Below are positions 7,946-17,140 of a stretch of 64,000 nucleotides of DNA, one piece after another. The notes under the pieces were generated by a model. It did not search any database. It had not been told where the DNA came from and saw only the letters and a program-made list of their open reading frames with translations. This stretch comes from Haloarchaeobius salinus. GTDB taxonomy: Archaea; Halobacteriota; Halobacteria; Halobacteriales; Natrialbaceae. A program made the translations under genes and the position numbers. Numbering within the stretch: position 1 is the stretch's first letter; every line of letters begins with the position of its first letter. The stretch spans positions 558,001-622,000 of the forward strand of contig NZ_JANHAU010000001.1 of the NCBI RefSeq assembly GCF_024464185.1. Reading direction: 5' to 3'.

Positions 7946-9298
7946 TCAGGCGTACGCCGCGAACTCCTCGCCACGCAGGAGGAAGTACACGGTGCCCAGC
8001 AGGCCGACGACGGTGGCGAGGCCGAACGCGACCGCCGGCCCGGAGTAGCCGAGGTAACCGGCGGAGCCGTACAGCAGCCCGCCGAACGCGGCGCTCGGGA
8101 TGGTGAGCGTGTTCCGGACGAGGTAGTACGATCCGGTCACGCGCCCGCCGGCGTTCTCCTCGGCGGGGCCGACGATGAGCGCCTTGTGCGCCGGGAGCCC
8201 GGCGAACCGGAGCCCGGAGAAGGCCCAGACAGCGCCGACGACGACCGCCTCGGAGAGCGCGACGGTGCCGAGGACGGGCAGTCCCGCGAGCGTGACGCCG
8301 CCGTCGGGCGCGGCGACGAGCAGCACCGGGAAGACGGCGTAGACGAAGAAGCCGACGCCGACGACGGGCTTCAGGCCGACCCGGCGCGCGAGGTTCGCGA
8401 CGGGCACCATCGTCACCAGCGCGACGGCCATCTCGACGGCGAGGAAGACGCCGAACAGCGCCTCCGGGGAGAGGTAGAACCCGAAGAGCGTCGCGTCGGT
8501 CTCCAGGTAGCGCGTGACGACGAGGACGGCGAAGCCGTACACCATCCCGTTGGCGAACCGGACGAGCGTGTCGCCGACGAGCAGCGGCCGGAGCGGGTCG
8601 GGTAGGTTCGCGAGGTCGTCCCGAATCTGCGAGAGCCCTTCGAACTCCGTACCCAGCGAGTCCTCCTCGGCCTCGTACAGCACGTGCTGGGCGAGCGTCC
8701 CGACCAGTGCGAAGCCGACCGCCACGGCGAGCACGTACTGGAACCCGGGGTCGAAGCCGTAGGCGGCGAGCAGGCCGGCGGCGACGAGCGGCCCCACCAG
8801 GAAGGCGGTCCGGCGGAACGTCTCCGTGCTGGCGAAGCCCGTCGCCAGCCGGTCGTTCGGGACGCTCTGTTTGACGACGGCGAACGTCGCGCCCAGCCCG
8901 AACGACTTCCACGCCTGCGCGAGCACCAGCCCGACGAACACCCACGCCCACGCCGGAATTCCGGCGATAGCCAGCGCCGGCGCGAACACCCAGACCGCGA
9001 AGCCGAGCGCGGAGGCCAGCCCGAACAGCGTGAGCGCGGTCCGGGAGCCGATGCGGTCCGAGATGGCACCGCCCGGATACGGGTACGCCGCGCCGATGAG
9101 GTTCCCGAAGCTACCGTAGAGTCCGACCAGGAGCTCTGTACCGCCGAGGAAGAGGATGTACTCGCCCATGTACCGGCCCGTCATCTGGAAGCCGAGGCTG
9201 AACGCGAACATGGCGACCGAGAGCACGAACACGTCCCGCTCCAGCGCGAAGAACTGGCGGAAGTAGGTGAACGCCCCGGGTGTGTCGGCGTCCGCCAT
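7946..9298 (-). CDS. Major facilitator superfamily transporter
   Basis: The product has 450 residues and 11-12 predicted membrane helices. The loop after helix 2 carries GGAISDRIGSRTAL, an MFS motif A variant. A second motif-A-like loop (NLARRVGLKPV) starts the C-terminal half, and a charged cytoplasmic loop lies near the middle. The substrate cannot be told from sequence; drug or metabolite export is common for this type. A TATA-like sequence on the minus strand (about 9327-9332) sits about 29 bases before the ATG. Confidence 0.85.
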   Translation of the reverse strand: MADADTPGAFTYFRQFFALERDVFVLSVAMFAFSLGFQMTGRYMGEYILFLGGTELLVGLYGSFGNLIGAAYPYPGGAISDRIGSRTALTLFGLASALGFAVWVFAPALAIAGIPAWAWVFVGLVLAQAWKSFGLGATFAVVKQSVPNDRLATGFASTETFRRTAFLVGPLVAAGLLAAYGFDPGFQYVLAVAVGFALVGTLAQHVLYEAEEDSLGTEFEGLSQIRDDLANLPDPLRPLLVGDTLVRFANGMVYGFAVLVVTRYLETDATLFGFYLSPEALFGVFLAVEMAVALVTMVPVANLARRVGLKPVVGVGFFVYAVFPVLLVAAPDGGVTLAGLPVLGTVALSEAVVVGAVWAFSGLRFAGLPAHKALIVGPAEENAGGRVTGSYYLVRNTLTIPSAAFGGLLYGSAGYLGYSGPAVAFGLATVVGLLGTVYFLLRGEEFAAYA

Positions 9299-9409
9299 AG
9301 ATGGCTGGAGGTGCGTTCGGTTCGGGTATAGAAGGTTCGGTCGCGGAGTACGGAGAGGAACGTAGTCGTATTGAGGCGAACTGTCGTCTGGTCGTTCTGA
9401 AACGGAGAG

Positions 9410-10201
9410 CTACCTCGGCTTCTCCTCTCGAACTGCTCGAATCGACGCCTGGACCGCGTTCATGTTTCTGGGATAGGACTCCTCAAGGTGCGGGTGGGTC
9501 TGAAGCCACTCTTCTCCCCAAGAACCACTTGTTCCTCGACTGAGCCACCCGTAGCTCCAGTGTGGGGAAGTAACAACAGGTGGGTCTGTGTCGAACACTC
9601 TCCCGCACTCCTTCGCCGTTGAAATCCGGCTTCTGTCGACACCGAGTGCGGATAGAGTACGTAAACAGGCGTTCTTCCCCAGCGCGACGATTACGTCCGG
9701 GTTTACCTGGTCGATCTCCTCTTGGAGGTAGGTCTGGCAATGAGCGAACTCGGTGTTCCGAGTCTGGTCGTCGATTCCACCCTCTGGTGGACATTTGATC
9801 GCGTCCGCCATCCAGACCGAGTCCATGTTCAGGCCATCGATAGGCTCCAACAACTCTTTGAGAACTGGTCCGCCAGTCCACTCCTCCAGAAACTTTTTCG
9901 AAATATCCCGATTGTACTCGTCCCATCCATCGTACTCATCCCAGTCGAACCGATGGCTCGGCTCGATTGTGACGAACATGAGCTCTCCCTCGGGATTGAA
10001 TAATCCTGGATTCACTCGACACGAACGGCCATCATCGTAGGCCGGACAGCCCGAACACGCCGCCTCACCATTGAGTGCGTTGTCCCGAATGCGCTCTATC
10101 CACGTCGTTCCCATGCGCCATACTCTATCTCTGTTGACAAAAGTGTGGTTGCAGGTCACACACTTCTTCGAAGTGTGGGACAGGCTCGAAAATACCGCCA
10201 T
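9410..10201 (-). CDS. Uracil-DNA glycosylase superfamily protein with N-terminal zinc ribbon
   Basis: This matches [4Fe-4S] family 4-type uracil-DNA glycosylases. Four cluster cysteines are recognisable: CSGC, KCPPEGG and HCQTYLQEEI, followed by the conserved strand VNPDVIVALGKNA. The second active-site region is TSPHWSYGW. Ahead of this lies a zinc ribbon, CSVC...CVTC. Its first Cys pair is encoded upstream of the first in-frame ATG (10201), and no ATG, GTG or TTG is present further up before the divergent gene, so the true start is unresolved (another ATG is at 10114). The gene is visibly AT-richer than both neighbours, which suggests acquisition from elsewhere. Confidence 0.75.
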   Translation of the reverse strand: MAVFSSLSHTSKKCVTCNHTFVNRDRVWRMGTTWIERIRDNALNGEAACSGCPAYDDGRSCRVNPGLFNPEGELMFVTIEPSHRFDWDEYDGWDEYNRDISKKFLEEWTGGPVLKELLEPIDGLNMDSVWMADAIKCPPEGGIDDQTRNTEFAHCQTYLQEEIDQVNPDVIVALGKNACLRTLSALGVDRSRISTAKECGRVFDTDPPVVTSPHWSYGWLSRGTSGSWGEEWLQTHPHLEESYPRNMNAVQASIRAVREEKPR

Positions 10202-10218
10202 CCCACCGCAGACAGAAC

Positions 10219-10228
10219 ACCTAAAGGC
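10219..10228. promoter_or_regulatory. Possible shared TATA-like element between divergent genes
   Basis: The sequence CACCTAAAGG reads as a TATA-like box on both strands. It lies about 25 bases from the ATG of the rightward gene (10251) and about 20-25 bases from the first ATG of the leftward gene (10201). A shared bidirectional element is an inference from spacing only. Confidence 0.3.
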
Positions 10229-10250
10229 AGACCGACCTTTGGCTACCTCA

Positions 10251-11207
10251 ATGACGACTCTGGGAACGGCCAGCGCGGACCCCGGCGAGCTCGACACCGG
10301 TCGGCTCACCGTCGGGGAGACCCGCGACGGCAGTCCCGTCGGCCTGCCCGTCGCCGTCGTGAACGGCGAGCGCGAGGGCAAGACGCTCTACATGCAGGCG
10401 GCGAGCGACGGGAACGAGTTGAACGGCGTCGGCGTGATACGCGAGGTGTTCCCGAGGCTGGACCCCGCCGAGCTCGCCGGCGAGATCCGCATCGTGGGAA
10501 TCGTGAACTTCCACGGCTTCCAGATCGACTCCCACCGGAACCCCATCGACGACACGAAGCTGAACCGGACCTACCCCGGCGATTCGGAGGGCACGTCCTC
10601 GGAGCGCATCGCGGCGGCGACGTTCGACGCGGCGCGGGACGCGGACCTCATCCTCGACCTGCACCAGGGCTCGGACAGCCGGATGATACACGAGACGCGG
10701 GTGCGCTGTGGCCGTCGGCACCGGCTGCACCAGCAGTGCCTCGAGTTCGCGAAGGTGTTCGGCGCGGGGCACATCCTCGACCAGAAGGGCCCGGACGGCC
10801 AGCTCGCCCGCGCCGGCCCGGACGAGGGCATCCCGACCATCGACCCGGAGCTCGGCGGCACCGTCGGCTTCGACGCCGAGAGCGTCGCCATCGGCGTGGA
10901 GGGCGTGTTCAACGTGCTCCGGCACTACGAGTTCATCGACGGCGACACGGACCTGACGCCACAGACCCGCGCGGCGGGCTTCGACCAGTACGGCGCGCCG
11001 GCCGGCGGGCTCGTCGACTTCGCGGTCGACCTCGGCGACCGGGTCAAGCGCGGCGACACGCTGTTCCGCGTCACCGACCCGTTCGGCCAGCTGAAGGCCG
11101 AGGTGACCGCGGACTCGAACGGCCTGTTCTGGCGGACGCGCCGGCTGCCGCAGGTCGCGACCGGCGAGTACGTCTGTTCGGTGGGGACCGACCTCGACAG
11201 CTACTGA
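10251..11207 (+). CDS. Succinylglutamate desuccinylase/aspartoacylase family protein
   Basis: The product has 318 residues of the M14-like AstE/AspA fold. A central YMQAASDGNELNG replaces the usual zinc-binding His-Gly-Asn-Glu with Asp-Gly-Asn-Glu. NRTYPGD and a second metal-site region, LILDLHQGS, are present. The C-terminal 70 residues form a small beta-domain (VKRGDTLFRVTDPFG) seen in many members. It probably cleaves an N-acyl or amide bond of a small metabolite; the substrate is unknown. The start is the first ATG after a TATA-like box at about 10221-10226. It is high-GC, unlike its divergent neighbour. Confidence 0.8.
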   Translation: MTTLGTASADPGELDTGRLTVGETRDGSPVGLPVAVVNGEREGKTLYMQAASDGNELNGVGVIREVFPRLDPAELAGEIRIVGIVNFHGFQIDSHRNPIDDTKLNRTYPGDSEGTSSERIAAATFDAARDADLILDLHQGSDSRMIHETRVRCGRRHRLHQQCLEFAKVFGAGHILDQKGPDGQLARAGPDEGIPTIDPELGGTVGFDAESVAIGVEGVFNVLRHYEFIDGDTDLTPQTRAAGFDQYGAPAGGLVDFAVDLGDRVKRGDTLFRVTDPFGQLKAEVTADSNGLFWRTRRLPQVATGEYVCSVGTDLDSY

Positions 11208-11304
11208 CGACGGGCCGCCCGGCAAACCTATCTGCCAGCCCTTCGACCACCCAGTCAGACCCCCACAACAGTCACCCACCTTCGACATCAGCCACATCCC
11301 TTCC

Positions 11305-12414
11305 ATGACACTACAGAACCTCTACTGCCAGGCCTGCGGTGCGGAGTACGACGCCGGTCCGGACGAGCCGTGGCGCTGTTCCTGCGGCCACGCGCTGGAC
11401 CTCGAGACACCACCGCTCCCCGACGGCGACCCGCTGCCGGTGAGCCAGCTCGACACCCGACGCGGGCTGTGGACGTTCCACGAGTTCCTCCCGGTCGACC
11501 GCGCGGTCACGCTGGGCGAGGGATTCACGCCGGTCGTCGAATCCGACCGCTGGGACGCCGAGTTCAAGCTCGAGTACGTCTCCCCGAGCGGCTCGTTCAA
11601 GGACCGCGGCGCGACGACGACGCTCTCGCGGGCGGCCACGCTGGGCGTCGAGAAGGTCATCGAGGACTCCTCGGGCAACGCCGGCGCGGCCATCGCGACG
11701 TACGCCGCCCGGGCGGGCATCGAGGCCGACGTGTACGTACCGGCCGACGTGAAGCAGTCGAAGCTGATGGCCATCCAGCGCGCCGGTGCCCGGCCCGTCA
11801 GGGTCGAGGGCAGCCGCGAGGACGTGACCGACGCGGCCATCGACGCCGTCGAGTCCGGCGAGGGCTGGTACGCCAGTCACTCCTGGAACCCCGCGTTCTA
11901 CGCGGGCACGATGACGTTCGCCATCGAGCTCGCCGCCCAGCGCGACTGGACGGTGCCCGACTCGGTCGTCCTCCCGGTCGGCCACGGGACGCTCGCGCTC
12001 GGCGCGTACCGCGGCTTCGACCTGCTCGAACGCGCCGGCATCGTCGACCGCGTCCCCCGGCTGCTCGTCGGGCAGGCCGCGGGCTACGCGCCCCTCGCCG
12101 CGGAGTTCCGGGGACTCGTCGCCGAGGACGAGGACGACACCGAGAACGAGATGGCCGACGGCATCCAGATCGCCGAGCCGGCGCGTCACGACCAGCTCCG
12201 GGCGGCCATCGAGGACTCCGGCGGCGACGCCATCGCGCTCGGCGAGCACGTCGTCGAGAACACGCTCGACGCGCTCCACCGCGACGGCTTCTACGTCGAG
12301 CCGACCTGCGCCGTCGCCCCCGCCGCGCTCACGAAGTACCGCGAGCTCGGCGTGATTGACGACGACGAGGACGTTGTCGTCCCGCTCACCGGCAGCGGCC
12401 TGAAGACGATGTAG
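11305..12414 (+). CDS. Threonine synthase-like PLP enzyme with zinc ribbon
   Basis: The product has 369 residues. Cys8/Cys11 and Cys25/Cys27 form an N-terminal zinc ribbon found in archaeal threonine synthases. Lys99 in SGSFKDRGA is the PLP lysine, and SSGNAGAAIATYAA is the substrate loop. The C-terminal LTGSGLKTM is the family's phosphate or substrate contact. True ThrC turns O-phosphohomoserine into threonine; haloarchaea usually carry several paralogues, so this copy may be ThrC or a related lyase. The Nudix gene starts at the base after its stop, so the two form an operon. Confidence 0.8.
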   Translation: MTLQNLYCQACGAEYDAGPDEPWRCSCGHALDLETPPLPDGDPLPVSQLDTRRGLWTFHEFLPVDRAVTLGEGFTPVVESDRWDAEFKLEYVSPSGSFKDRGATTTLSRAATLGVEKVIEDSSGNAGAAIATYAARAGIEADVYVPADVKQSKLMAIQRAGARPVRVEGSREDVTDAAIDAVESGEGWYASHSWNPAFYAGTMTFAIELAAQRDWTVPDSVVLPVGHGTLALGAYRGFDLLERAGIVDRVPRLLVGQAAGYAPLAAEFRGLVAEDEDDTENEMADGIQIAEPARHDQLRAAIEDSGGDAIALGEHVVENTLDALHRDGFYVEPTCAVAPAALTKYRELGVIDDDEDVVVPLTGSGLKTM

Positions 12415-12948
12415 ATGACGACCTACCCCGCCAGCTTCTGTCCCGACTGCGGCACCGAACTCGTCGACCGCCACGTCGACGGCCGCGAGCGGCGTTTCTG
12501 CGGGTCCTGCTCGCAGGTCGTCTGGCACAACCCTGCGCCCTGTGCCGGCGTCGGCGTCGTCGGCGAGGATGGGGTGCTGCTCGCCCAGCGCGACGTGCCC
12601 CCGGGGCGCGGCGAGTGGAGCATCCCCGGCGGGCACATGGAGGCCGACGAACCGGCACCCGTCGCGGCGGCGCGCGAGTTGGCGGAGGAGACCGGACTCC
12701 GGGTCGACCCCGCCGACCTCGAACTCGTCGACTGCTTCCACACCAGCAACGGGGACGGCAAGTACGTCGTCTCCGTCGGATACGTGGTACGGGCGGCGGA
12801 CTGCGCGGGGACGGCGACGGCCCGCGACGAGGTGCAGGCCGTCGGCTGGTTCACGCCCGAGACGTTCGCGGCGCACGACGGCGTCCTCCACGGGGACCAC
12901 ACGGGGCGGTTCCGTGCCGCCTGGGACTGGTTCGGTTCGCGGGCCTGA
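12415..12948 (+). CDS. Nudix hydrolase with NADH-pyrophosphatase-type zinc ribbon
   Basis: The product has 177 residues. Cys9/Cys12 and Cys29/Cys32 form a zinc ribbon like that of NudC. The Nudix box spans GGHMEADEPAP through ARELAEETGL, with all box residues (G-x5-E-x7-REL-x-EE-x-G) present. It should hydrolyse a nucleoside diphosphate linked to another moiety, perhaps NADH or ADP-ribose. It directly follows the threonine synthase-like gene (ATG immediately after TAG). Confidence 0.88.
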   Translation: MTTYPASFCPDCGTELVDRHVDGRERRFCGSCSQVVWHNPAPCAGVGVVGEDGVLLAQRDVPPGRGEWSIPGGHMEADEPAPVAAARELAEETGLRVDPADLELVDCFHTSNGDGKYVVSVGYVVRAADCAGTATARDEVQAVGWFTPETFAAHDGVLHGDHTGRFRAAWDWFGSRA

Positions 12949-13035
12949 GCGGCGCCCTCGCCTGTTCTCGCGACGATGGTGACCGTCGAGAGCAAATCGC
13001 CCACACCTATATGGGACGCAAGCGTTGCCACGAGC

Positions 13036-13971
13036 ATGAGCTTCGCCGAAATGGACGTGGACACGATCTGGATGGACGGGGAGTACGTCGACTGGGAGGA
13101 CGCACAGATTCACGTGCTCACCCACGGACTCCACTACGGAACCGGCGTCTTCGAGGGCGCGCGCTGTTACGACACCGAGAAGGGCCCGGCCATCTTCCGC
13201 TGGGACGACCACGTCGAGCGGCTCTACCAGTCCTGCAAGCCGTACGAGATGGAGATCGACCACGAGCCCGCGGAGATAACCGAGGCCACGAAGACGCTCA
13301 TCGCCGAGCAGGAGCTCGCGTCCTGCTACATCCGACCCATCGTCTTCTACGGCTACAAGAGCCTCGGCGTCTCGCCCGGTGACTGCCCGACGCGGACCGC
13401 CATCGCGTGCTGGCCGTGGGGCACCTACCTCGGCGAGGACGCGCTGGAGAACGGCATCAAGGTGAAGGTGTCGTCGTGGCGAAAGCACTCCTCCAGCCAG
13501 ATCCCGACGAACGCGAAGACGACCGGCCTCTACGTCAACAGCCTGCTCGCCGGCGAGGAGGCCCGCCGCAACGGCTACCGCGAGGCCATCGTCCTGAACA
13601 AGGAGGGCAACGTCGCCGAGGGCCCCGGCGAGAACATCTTCCTCGTCCGCGACGGCGAGATCTACACGCCCGGGCTCTCCGAGAGCATCCTCGACGGCAT
13701 CACCCGCGACACCGTCATCACGCTCGCCGAGGAGCTGGGCTACGAGGTCCACGACAACGTCTCCATCTCGCGTGGCGAGCTCAACACCGCCGACGAGCTC
13801 TTCTTCACCGGCTCGGCCGCCGAGGTCACGCCCATCCGGCAGGTCGACAACGTCGAGATCGGCGACGGCTCGCGCGGTCCGGTCACCGAGGAGATACAGC
13901 AGCGGTTCTTCGACGTGGTCAACCGGCGCACCGACGACCACGACGAGTGGTTCGACTACGTCGACGCCTGA
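13036..13971 (+). CDS. ilvE: Branched-chain amino acid aminotransferase
   Basis: This 311-residue fold-type IV PLP aminotransferase catalyses the last step of Val/Leu/Ile synthesis, glutamate being the usual donor. HGLHYGTGVFEG is the substrate loop. Lys161 in NAKTTGLYVNSLL is the PLP lysine. VAEGPGENIF and ELFFTGSAAEVTPI are class IV signatures. The ATG at 13036 is supported by a TATA box (CCTATATG, 13007-13014) at leaderless spacing; an in-frame ATG at 12976 would lie upstream of that box. Confidence 0.93.
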   Translation: MSFAEMDVDTIWMDGEYVDWEDAQIHVLTHGLHYGTGVFEGARCYDTEKGPAIFRWDDHVERLYQSCKPYEMEIDHEPAEITEATKTLIAEQELASCYIRPIVFYGYKSLGVSPGDCPTRTAIACWPWGTYLGEDALENGIKVKVSSWRKHSSSQIPTNAKTTGLYVNSLLAGEEARRNGYREAIVLNKEGNVAEGPGENIFLVRDGEIYTPGLSESILDGITRDTVITLAEELGYEVHDNVSISRGELNTADELFFTGSAAEVTPIRQVDNVEIGDGSRGPVTEEIQQRFFDVVNRRTDDHDEWFDYVDA

Positions 13972-13977
13972 ACTGGC

Positions 13978-14640
13978 TCAGTCCCCTTCTTCGTCGTCCT
14001 CGACCTCGACCAGATCCTCGACCGTCGAGTTGCCCATCCGCTCGGAGTCGCCGAAGCCCGCCGAGAGGATGCGGGTGAGGGCGTCTTCGACGCGTTCGTC
14101 GGTCTCCTCGAGCTCCTCGGGCGGGATCTCGATGACGAACCCGGTGGTGATGTTCGGCGCGGTCGGCATGAACACCACCTCGCGGCCGTCCTCGGTCGTC
14201 TTCCCGGTCTTGAACGCGGTGAGACGCATCCCCGGCAGCGGCTCGACGCGGACGGGTTTCTGCAGCGAGTCGGTGCCGCCGAGTGCGGTCTCCGCAGCCA
14301 TCTTCGAGGCGTTGTAGACGACGCGCAGGCCGGGGACGCGGTTGGCCATGTTGTCGATGAGTCCCTCGGCCAGGTTGCCGACTGCGGTCCGCATCAGGTA
14401 GCCGACGGAGAAGACGAACACGACGAAGACGGCGAGGACGACGAGCACGCGGAGCGGTTCGACGAGGGCGTCCGCAACCGCGCTCGACAGGCCGAGGTCG
14501 GTGAGCAGGTCGACCCTGATGACGCGCTGTGGCGTGATGGCGGAGACGACGCCGTACAGCCAGGCGATGACGTAGGCGCTGACGAGCACGGGCAGGACGA
14601 CGATGAGACCCGACGCGAAGTCCCGTTTCCACGACGACAT
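13978..14640 (-). CDS. DUF502 family membrane protein
   Basis: The product has 220 residues: two TM helices (about 10-30 and 60-85), then a soluble domain with the family segments VPGLRVVYNASKM, KTGKTTEDGREVVFMPTAPN and TGFVIEIP. DUF502 proteins occur in bacteria, plants (COV-like) and archaea with no firm biochemical role. The C-terminus is strongly acidic. The ATG at 14640 is preferred over 14652 because the protein then starts MSSWKRDF. Convergent with ilvE. Confidence 0.85.
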   Translation of the reverse strand: MSSWKRDFASGLIVVLPVLVSAYVIAWLYGVVSAITPQRVIRVDLLTDLGLSSAVADALVEPLRVLVVLAVFVVFVFSVGYLMRTAVGNLAEGLIDNMANRVPGLRVVYNASKMAAETALGGTDSLQKPVRVEPLPGMRLTAFKTGKTTEDGREVVFMPTAPNITTGFVIEIPPEELEETDERVEDALTRILSAGFGDSERMGNSTVEDLVEVEDDEEGD

Positions 14641-14679
14641 ACACGCGACCAATCAGACTGCGGGGTTATGTCTCTGTTC

Positions 14680-15519
14680 CTATCGGCCGAGGACCGCCCG
14701 CAGCGCGAACGTGACGTTTTCTTTCCGTTCGCGCACCCGCCGGTAGAAGTACGAGAGCCACTTCCCACCGTAGGGGGCGTACTGCCACACCTCGACACCC
14801 TCGCTGGCGAGGTCGAACTGCGCGTCCTCGCGCACGCCCATGAGCATCTGGATCTCGTAGGGCGTCCCGTGCTCGGCGTGGAGGTCCCGCGCCATCGCGA
14901 TCATCTCGGGGTCGTGGCTGCCGACGGCGATGCCGTCGTCGAACTCCTCGAACATCTGTCGGAGGAGGTCGCGGTACTGCTGGTCCACCCGCGACTTCTC
15001 CTTGTACGCGACGGACTTCGGCTCGTCGTACGCGCCCTTCACCAGCCGGACCTTCCCCGGCACGTCCGCGAGGCGTTCGAGGTCCTCGGGCGTGCGCTTG
15101 AGGTTCGCCTGGATGCAGACGCCGACGTTGCCGTCGGTCTCGCGGGCGTACTTCTCGAAGGCGTCGAGCGTCGCGTCGGTCGTGTGGCGGTCCTCCATGT
15201 CCACCCAGACGAACGTGCCGGCCTCGTCGGCCACGTCGACGATCTCGCCGAGCAGCTCGTCGAACACGTCGTCGCCGACGTCGAGGCCGATCTGCGATGG
15301 TTTGATCGAGATGCAGGCGTCGACCTCGGTGTCGCCGATGTCCGCGACCAGCTGCTTGTACGTCTCGGCGTCGTCCTCGGCCGGCCCCCGCTCGTCGTAG
15401 TGCTCGCCGAGCAGGTTCAGGATGACCTTCACGTCGCCCTCGTTCAGCTCCCGGGCGTGTTCCAGTGCCTCCGCTGGTGTCTCCCCGGCGACGAACCGGC
15501 TCGCGATGGGTGGAATCAT
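14680..15519 (-). CDS. putA: Proline dehydrogenase
   Basis: This 279-residue single-domain FAD-dependent enzyme oxidises proline to 1-pyrroline-5-carboxylate. It is a TIM barrel without the aldehyde dehydrogenase domain of bacterial PutA. Signature parts are VSIKP-like [29 protein letters not shown], and the C-terminal [22 protein letters not shown], whose Arg pair binds the proline carboxylate. The ATG at 15519 gives the usual family N-terminus; further upstream the frame is not protein-like. Two identical TCCACGTG boxes lie 67-107 bases upstream. Confidence 0.9.
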   Translation of the reverse strand: MIPPIASRFVAGETPAEALEHARELNEGDVKVILNLLGEHYDERGPAEDDAETYKQLVADIGDTEVDACISIKPSQIGLDVGDDVFDELLGEIVDVADEAGTFVWVDMEDRHTTDATLDAFEKYARETDGNVGVCIQANLKRTPEDLERLADVPGKVRLVKGAYDEPKSVAYKEKSRVDQQYRDLLRQMFEEFDDGIAVGSHDPEMIAMARDLHAEHGTPYEIQMLMGVREDAQFDLASEGVEVWQYAPYGGKWLSYFYRRVRERKENVTFALRAVLGR

Positions 15520-15585
15520 GCCAGAGAGTGGGGGCCGGTGGTACAAGAGGGTTGATGTCCCGGGCTGGGTGGTGTGGGCAGTGAT

Positions 15586-15626
15586 TCCACGTGGGTCGGA
15601 CACCGAGCGGGGACCGAATCCACGTG
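15586..15626. promoter_or_regulatory. Paired TCCACGTG boxes upstream of putA
   Basis: TCCACGTG occurs at 15586-15593 and again at 15619-15626, 33 bases apart, about three helical turns. Each contains the palindrome CACGTG. The pair sits in the 196-base gap between putA and carS. A role as an operator for proline-responsive control is inferred from position and spacing only. Confidence 0.35.
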
Positions 15627-15715
15627 CGATGTACACTCCGGTGCCGGGCGGCGGCCCGCGAGCTGTCAGCAGCTGTCCCGAAACGACGTCGGGTCGAACC
15701 GGGAACCGGGTACCG

Positions 15716-16261
15716 CTACCACGGTTCCTGCTTCAGGTCAAGCACGTACGCCACGCCGTTCGTCCCGATGTGCAGCAGCGGCGTCAGGACGACGACGACC
15801 GCGAGCACCGGCCACGTGAACCACTCGCCGAACCACGCCGGGTCCACGACGGCGGTGAGCGCGAGCGCGCCGACGACGAAGTCGAGCTGGTCGAGCCCGG
15901 GGAACGCGGCCCCGCGTTCCCGGCCGGTCCGGCGCTTGAGGAACGACGCGCCGATGTCCCCGAGCATCGCGCCGAGGGCCAGGGCGAACGCGACCGGCAG
16001 CGGGAACGTCGGGAGCGTCACGTTCGCGGCGTCCCCGACGGTCGGGGCGAGTTCGGAGAGGCCGAGGGCGAGTGCGACGCCCACGGCGGTCCCGACGATG
16101 GTCCCGCGCCAGGTCTTCCCGTCGCCCAGCACCCGTCGCTCGCCGAGGGTGCGACCGCCGTCGATGGGGCGCCCACCGCCGAGGAGCACCGCCGCGTTGT
16201 TCGGCACGTACGCGGGGAGCATCGCCCAGAAGGCGACCACCAGCGTCGAGACGACGTCCAT
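15716..16261 (-). CDS. carS: CDP-archaeol synthase
   Basis: This 181-residue membrane protein makes CDP-archaeol from CTP and unsaturated archaetidic acid, a key step of archaeal ether-lipid synthesis. It has five to six TM helices and the CarS hallmarks: a PAYVPNN start loop, [20 protein letters not shown], and [11 protein letters not shown] in the middle. The ATG at 16261 has a palindromic TATA-like box (ACTTAAG, about 16285-16291) at leaderless spacing. Divergent from pyrE across a 312-base gap. Confidence 0.93.
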   Translation of the reverse strand: MDVVSTLVVAFWAMLPAYVPNNAAVLLGGGRPIDGGRTLGERRVLGDGKTWRGTIVGTAVGVALALGLSELAPTVGDAANVTLPTFPLPVAFALALGAMLGDIGASFLKRRTGRERGAAFPGLDQLDFVVGALALTAVVDPAWFGEWFTWPVLAVVVVLTPLLHIGTNGVAYVLDLKQEPW

Positions 16262-16573
16262 GGTCGTGGGATGTCGACCGTCCGACTTAAGACGTCTGGG
16301 TTGCCGTCGGCCCGGTGGTGCTCGACACGAACCGGCGTCAGAGGGACGGTGGCGGCCAGAACGTCCCTGCACGACCGACTCCCGCGGCTGGCCACGCCGT
16401 CGGACTCTCGCTGCGCTCCGCTCGCGGATTCCACTCGCGCTCCCCGGCGGGGGCACCCGGCCGGTCCGGACCCACCCCATCGGCGGCAGCGCCGGAGCCG
16501 CCGAGGACCAACCGCGGCACGCCCGCGGACGAATCCACGGGCCTTATTGCCGCCGGGTGCGGCTCTCAGTGCA
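16262..16573. other. Intergenic region between carS and pyrE
   Basis: This is a 312-base gap between divergent genes. It contains the carS TATA box (about 16285-16291) and a CTTATTG box (16543-16549) about 25-31 bases before pyrE. The middle is very GC-rich with CTCGCT/GCTCCGCTCG-type simple sequence common between haloarchaeal genes. I see no coding potential or RNA there. Confidence 0.5.
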
Positions 16574-17104
16574 ATGACGGACGACGAGCTCATCTCGGCA
16601 CTGGTGGCGGCCGACGCGGTCCGCTTCGGCGAGTTCGAACTGAGCCACGGCGGCACGAGCGAGTACTACGTGGACAAGTACCTGTTCGAGACGGACGTCG
16701 ACTGCCTGCGCCAGATCGGCGACGCGTTCGCGGAGCGCGTCGAAGACACGAAGCTGGCGGGCGTCGCACTCGGCGGGGTCCCGCTCGTGGTGGCGACCGC
16801 GCTCGCGGCGGACCTGCCGTACGTCATCGCCCGCAAGCAGCAGAAGGAGTACGGCACCGCGAACCTCGTCGAGGGGCGGCTGGACGAGGGGGAGGAGGTC
16901 GTCGTCGTGGAGGACATCGCCACGACCGGCCAGTCCGCCGTCGACGCAGTCGAGGCGCTCCGTGACGCCGGCGCGGTGGTGAACCGGGCGCTCATCGTCG
17001 TCGACCGCGAGGAGGGTGGCCGCGAGAACCTCGCCGACGCCGGCGTCGAGATGGAGGCACTGGTCACCGCGAGCGACCTGCTCAGTCATGCCGACGACGC
17101 GTAG
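16574..17104 (+). CDS. pyrE: Orotate phosphoribosyltransferase
   Basis: This 176-residue enzyme transfers phosphoribose from PRPP to orotate, forming OMP in UMP synthesis. [13 protein letters not shown] is the PRPP-binding motif, [10 protein letters not shown] precedes it, and [10 protein letters not shown] is the flexible catalytic loop with the Lys cluster. TSEYYVDKY near the N-terminus contacts orotate. The ATG at 16574 gives the family N-terminus and matches a TATA-like box about 27 bases upstream. Confidence 0.94.
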   Translation: MTDDELISALVAADAVRFGEFELSHGGTSEYYVDKYLFETDVDCLRQIGDAFAERVEDTKLAGVALGGVPLVVATALAADLPYVIARKQQKEYGTANLVEGRLDEGEEVVVVEDIATTGQSAVDAVEALRDAGAVVNRALIVVDREEGGRENLADAGVEMEALVTASDLLSHADDA

Positions 17105-17140
17105 AATCGTGCGATAACGTACCACAGCGCGCATCGCAAC

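Noticed and set aside
12976-13035. Upstream ATG extending ilvE by 20 codons
   Set aside because: The TATA box (13007-13014) lies inside the proposed extension, and the family N-terminus begins at 13036.
11311-13941. Very long minus-strand open frame (over 850 codons)
   Set aside because: It runs antisense through the threonine-synthase-like, Nudix and ilvE genes. Its translation is low-complexity Arg/Asp/Val of the kind produced by high-GC shadow frames, and the plus-strand genes have clear motifs.
16380-16450. Repeated GCTCGC/CGCTCG motifs as a possible repeat array
   Set aside because: These are short, irregular GC-rich words frequent between haloarchaeal genes; there is no constant unit or spacer, so no CRISPR.
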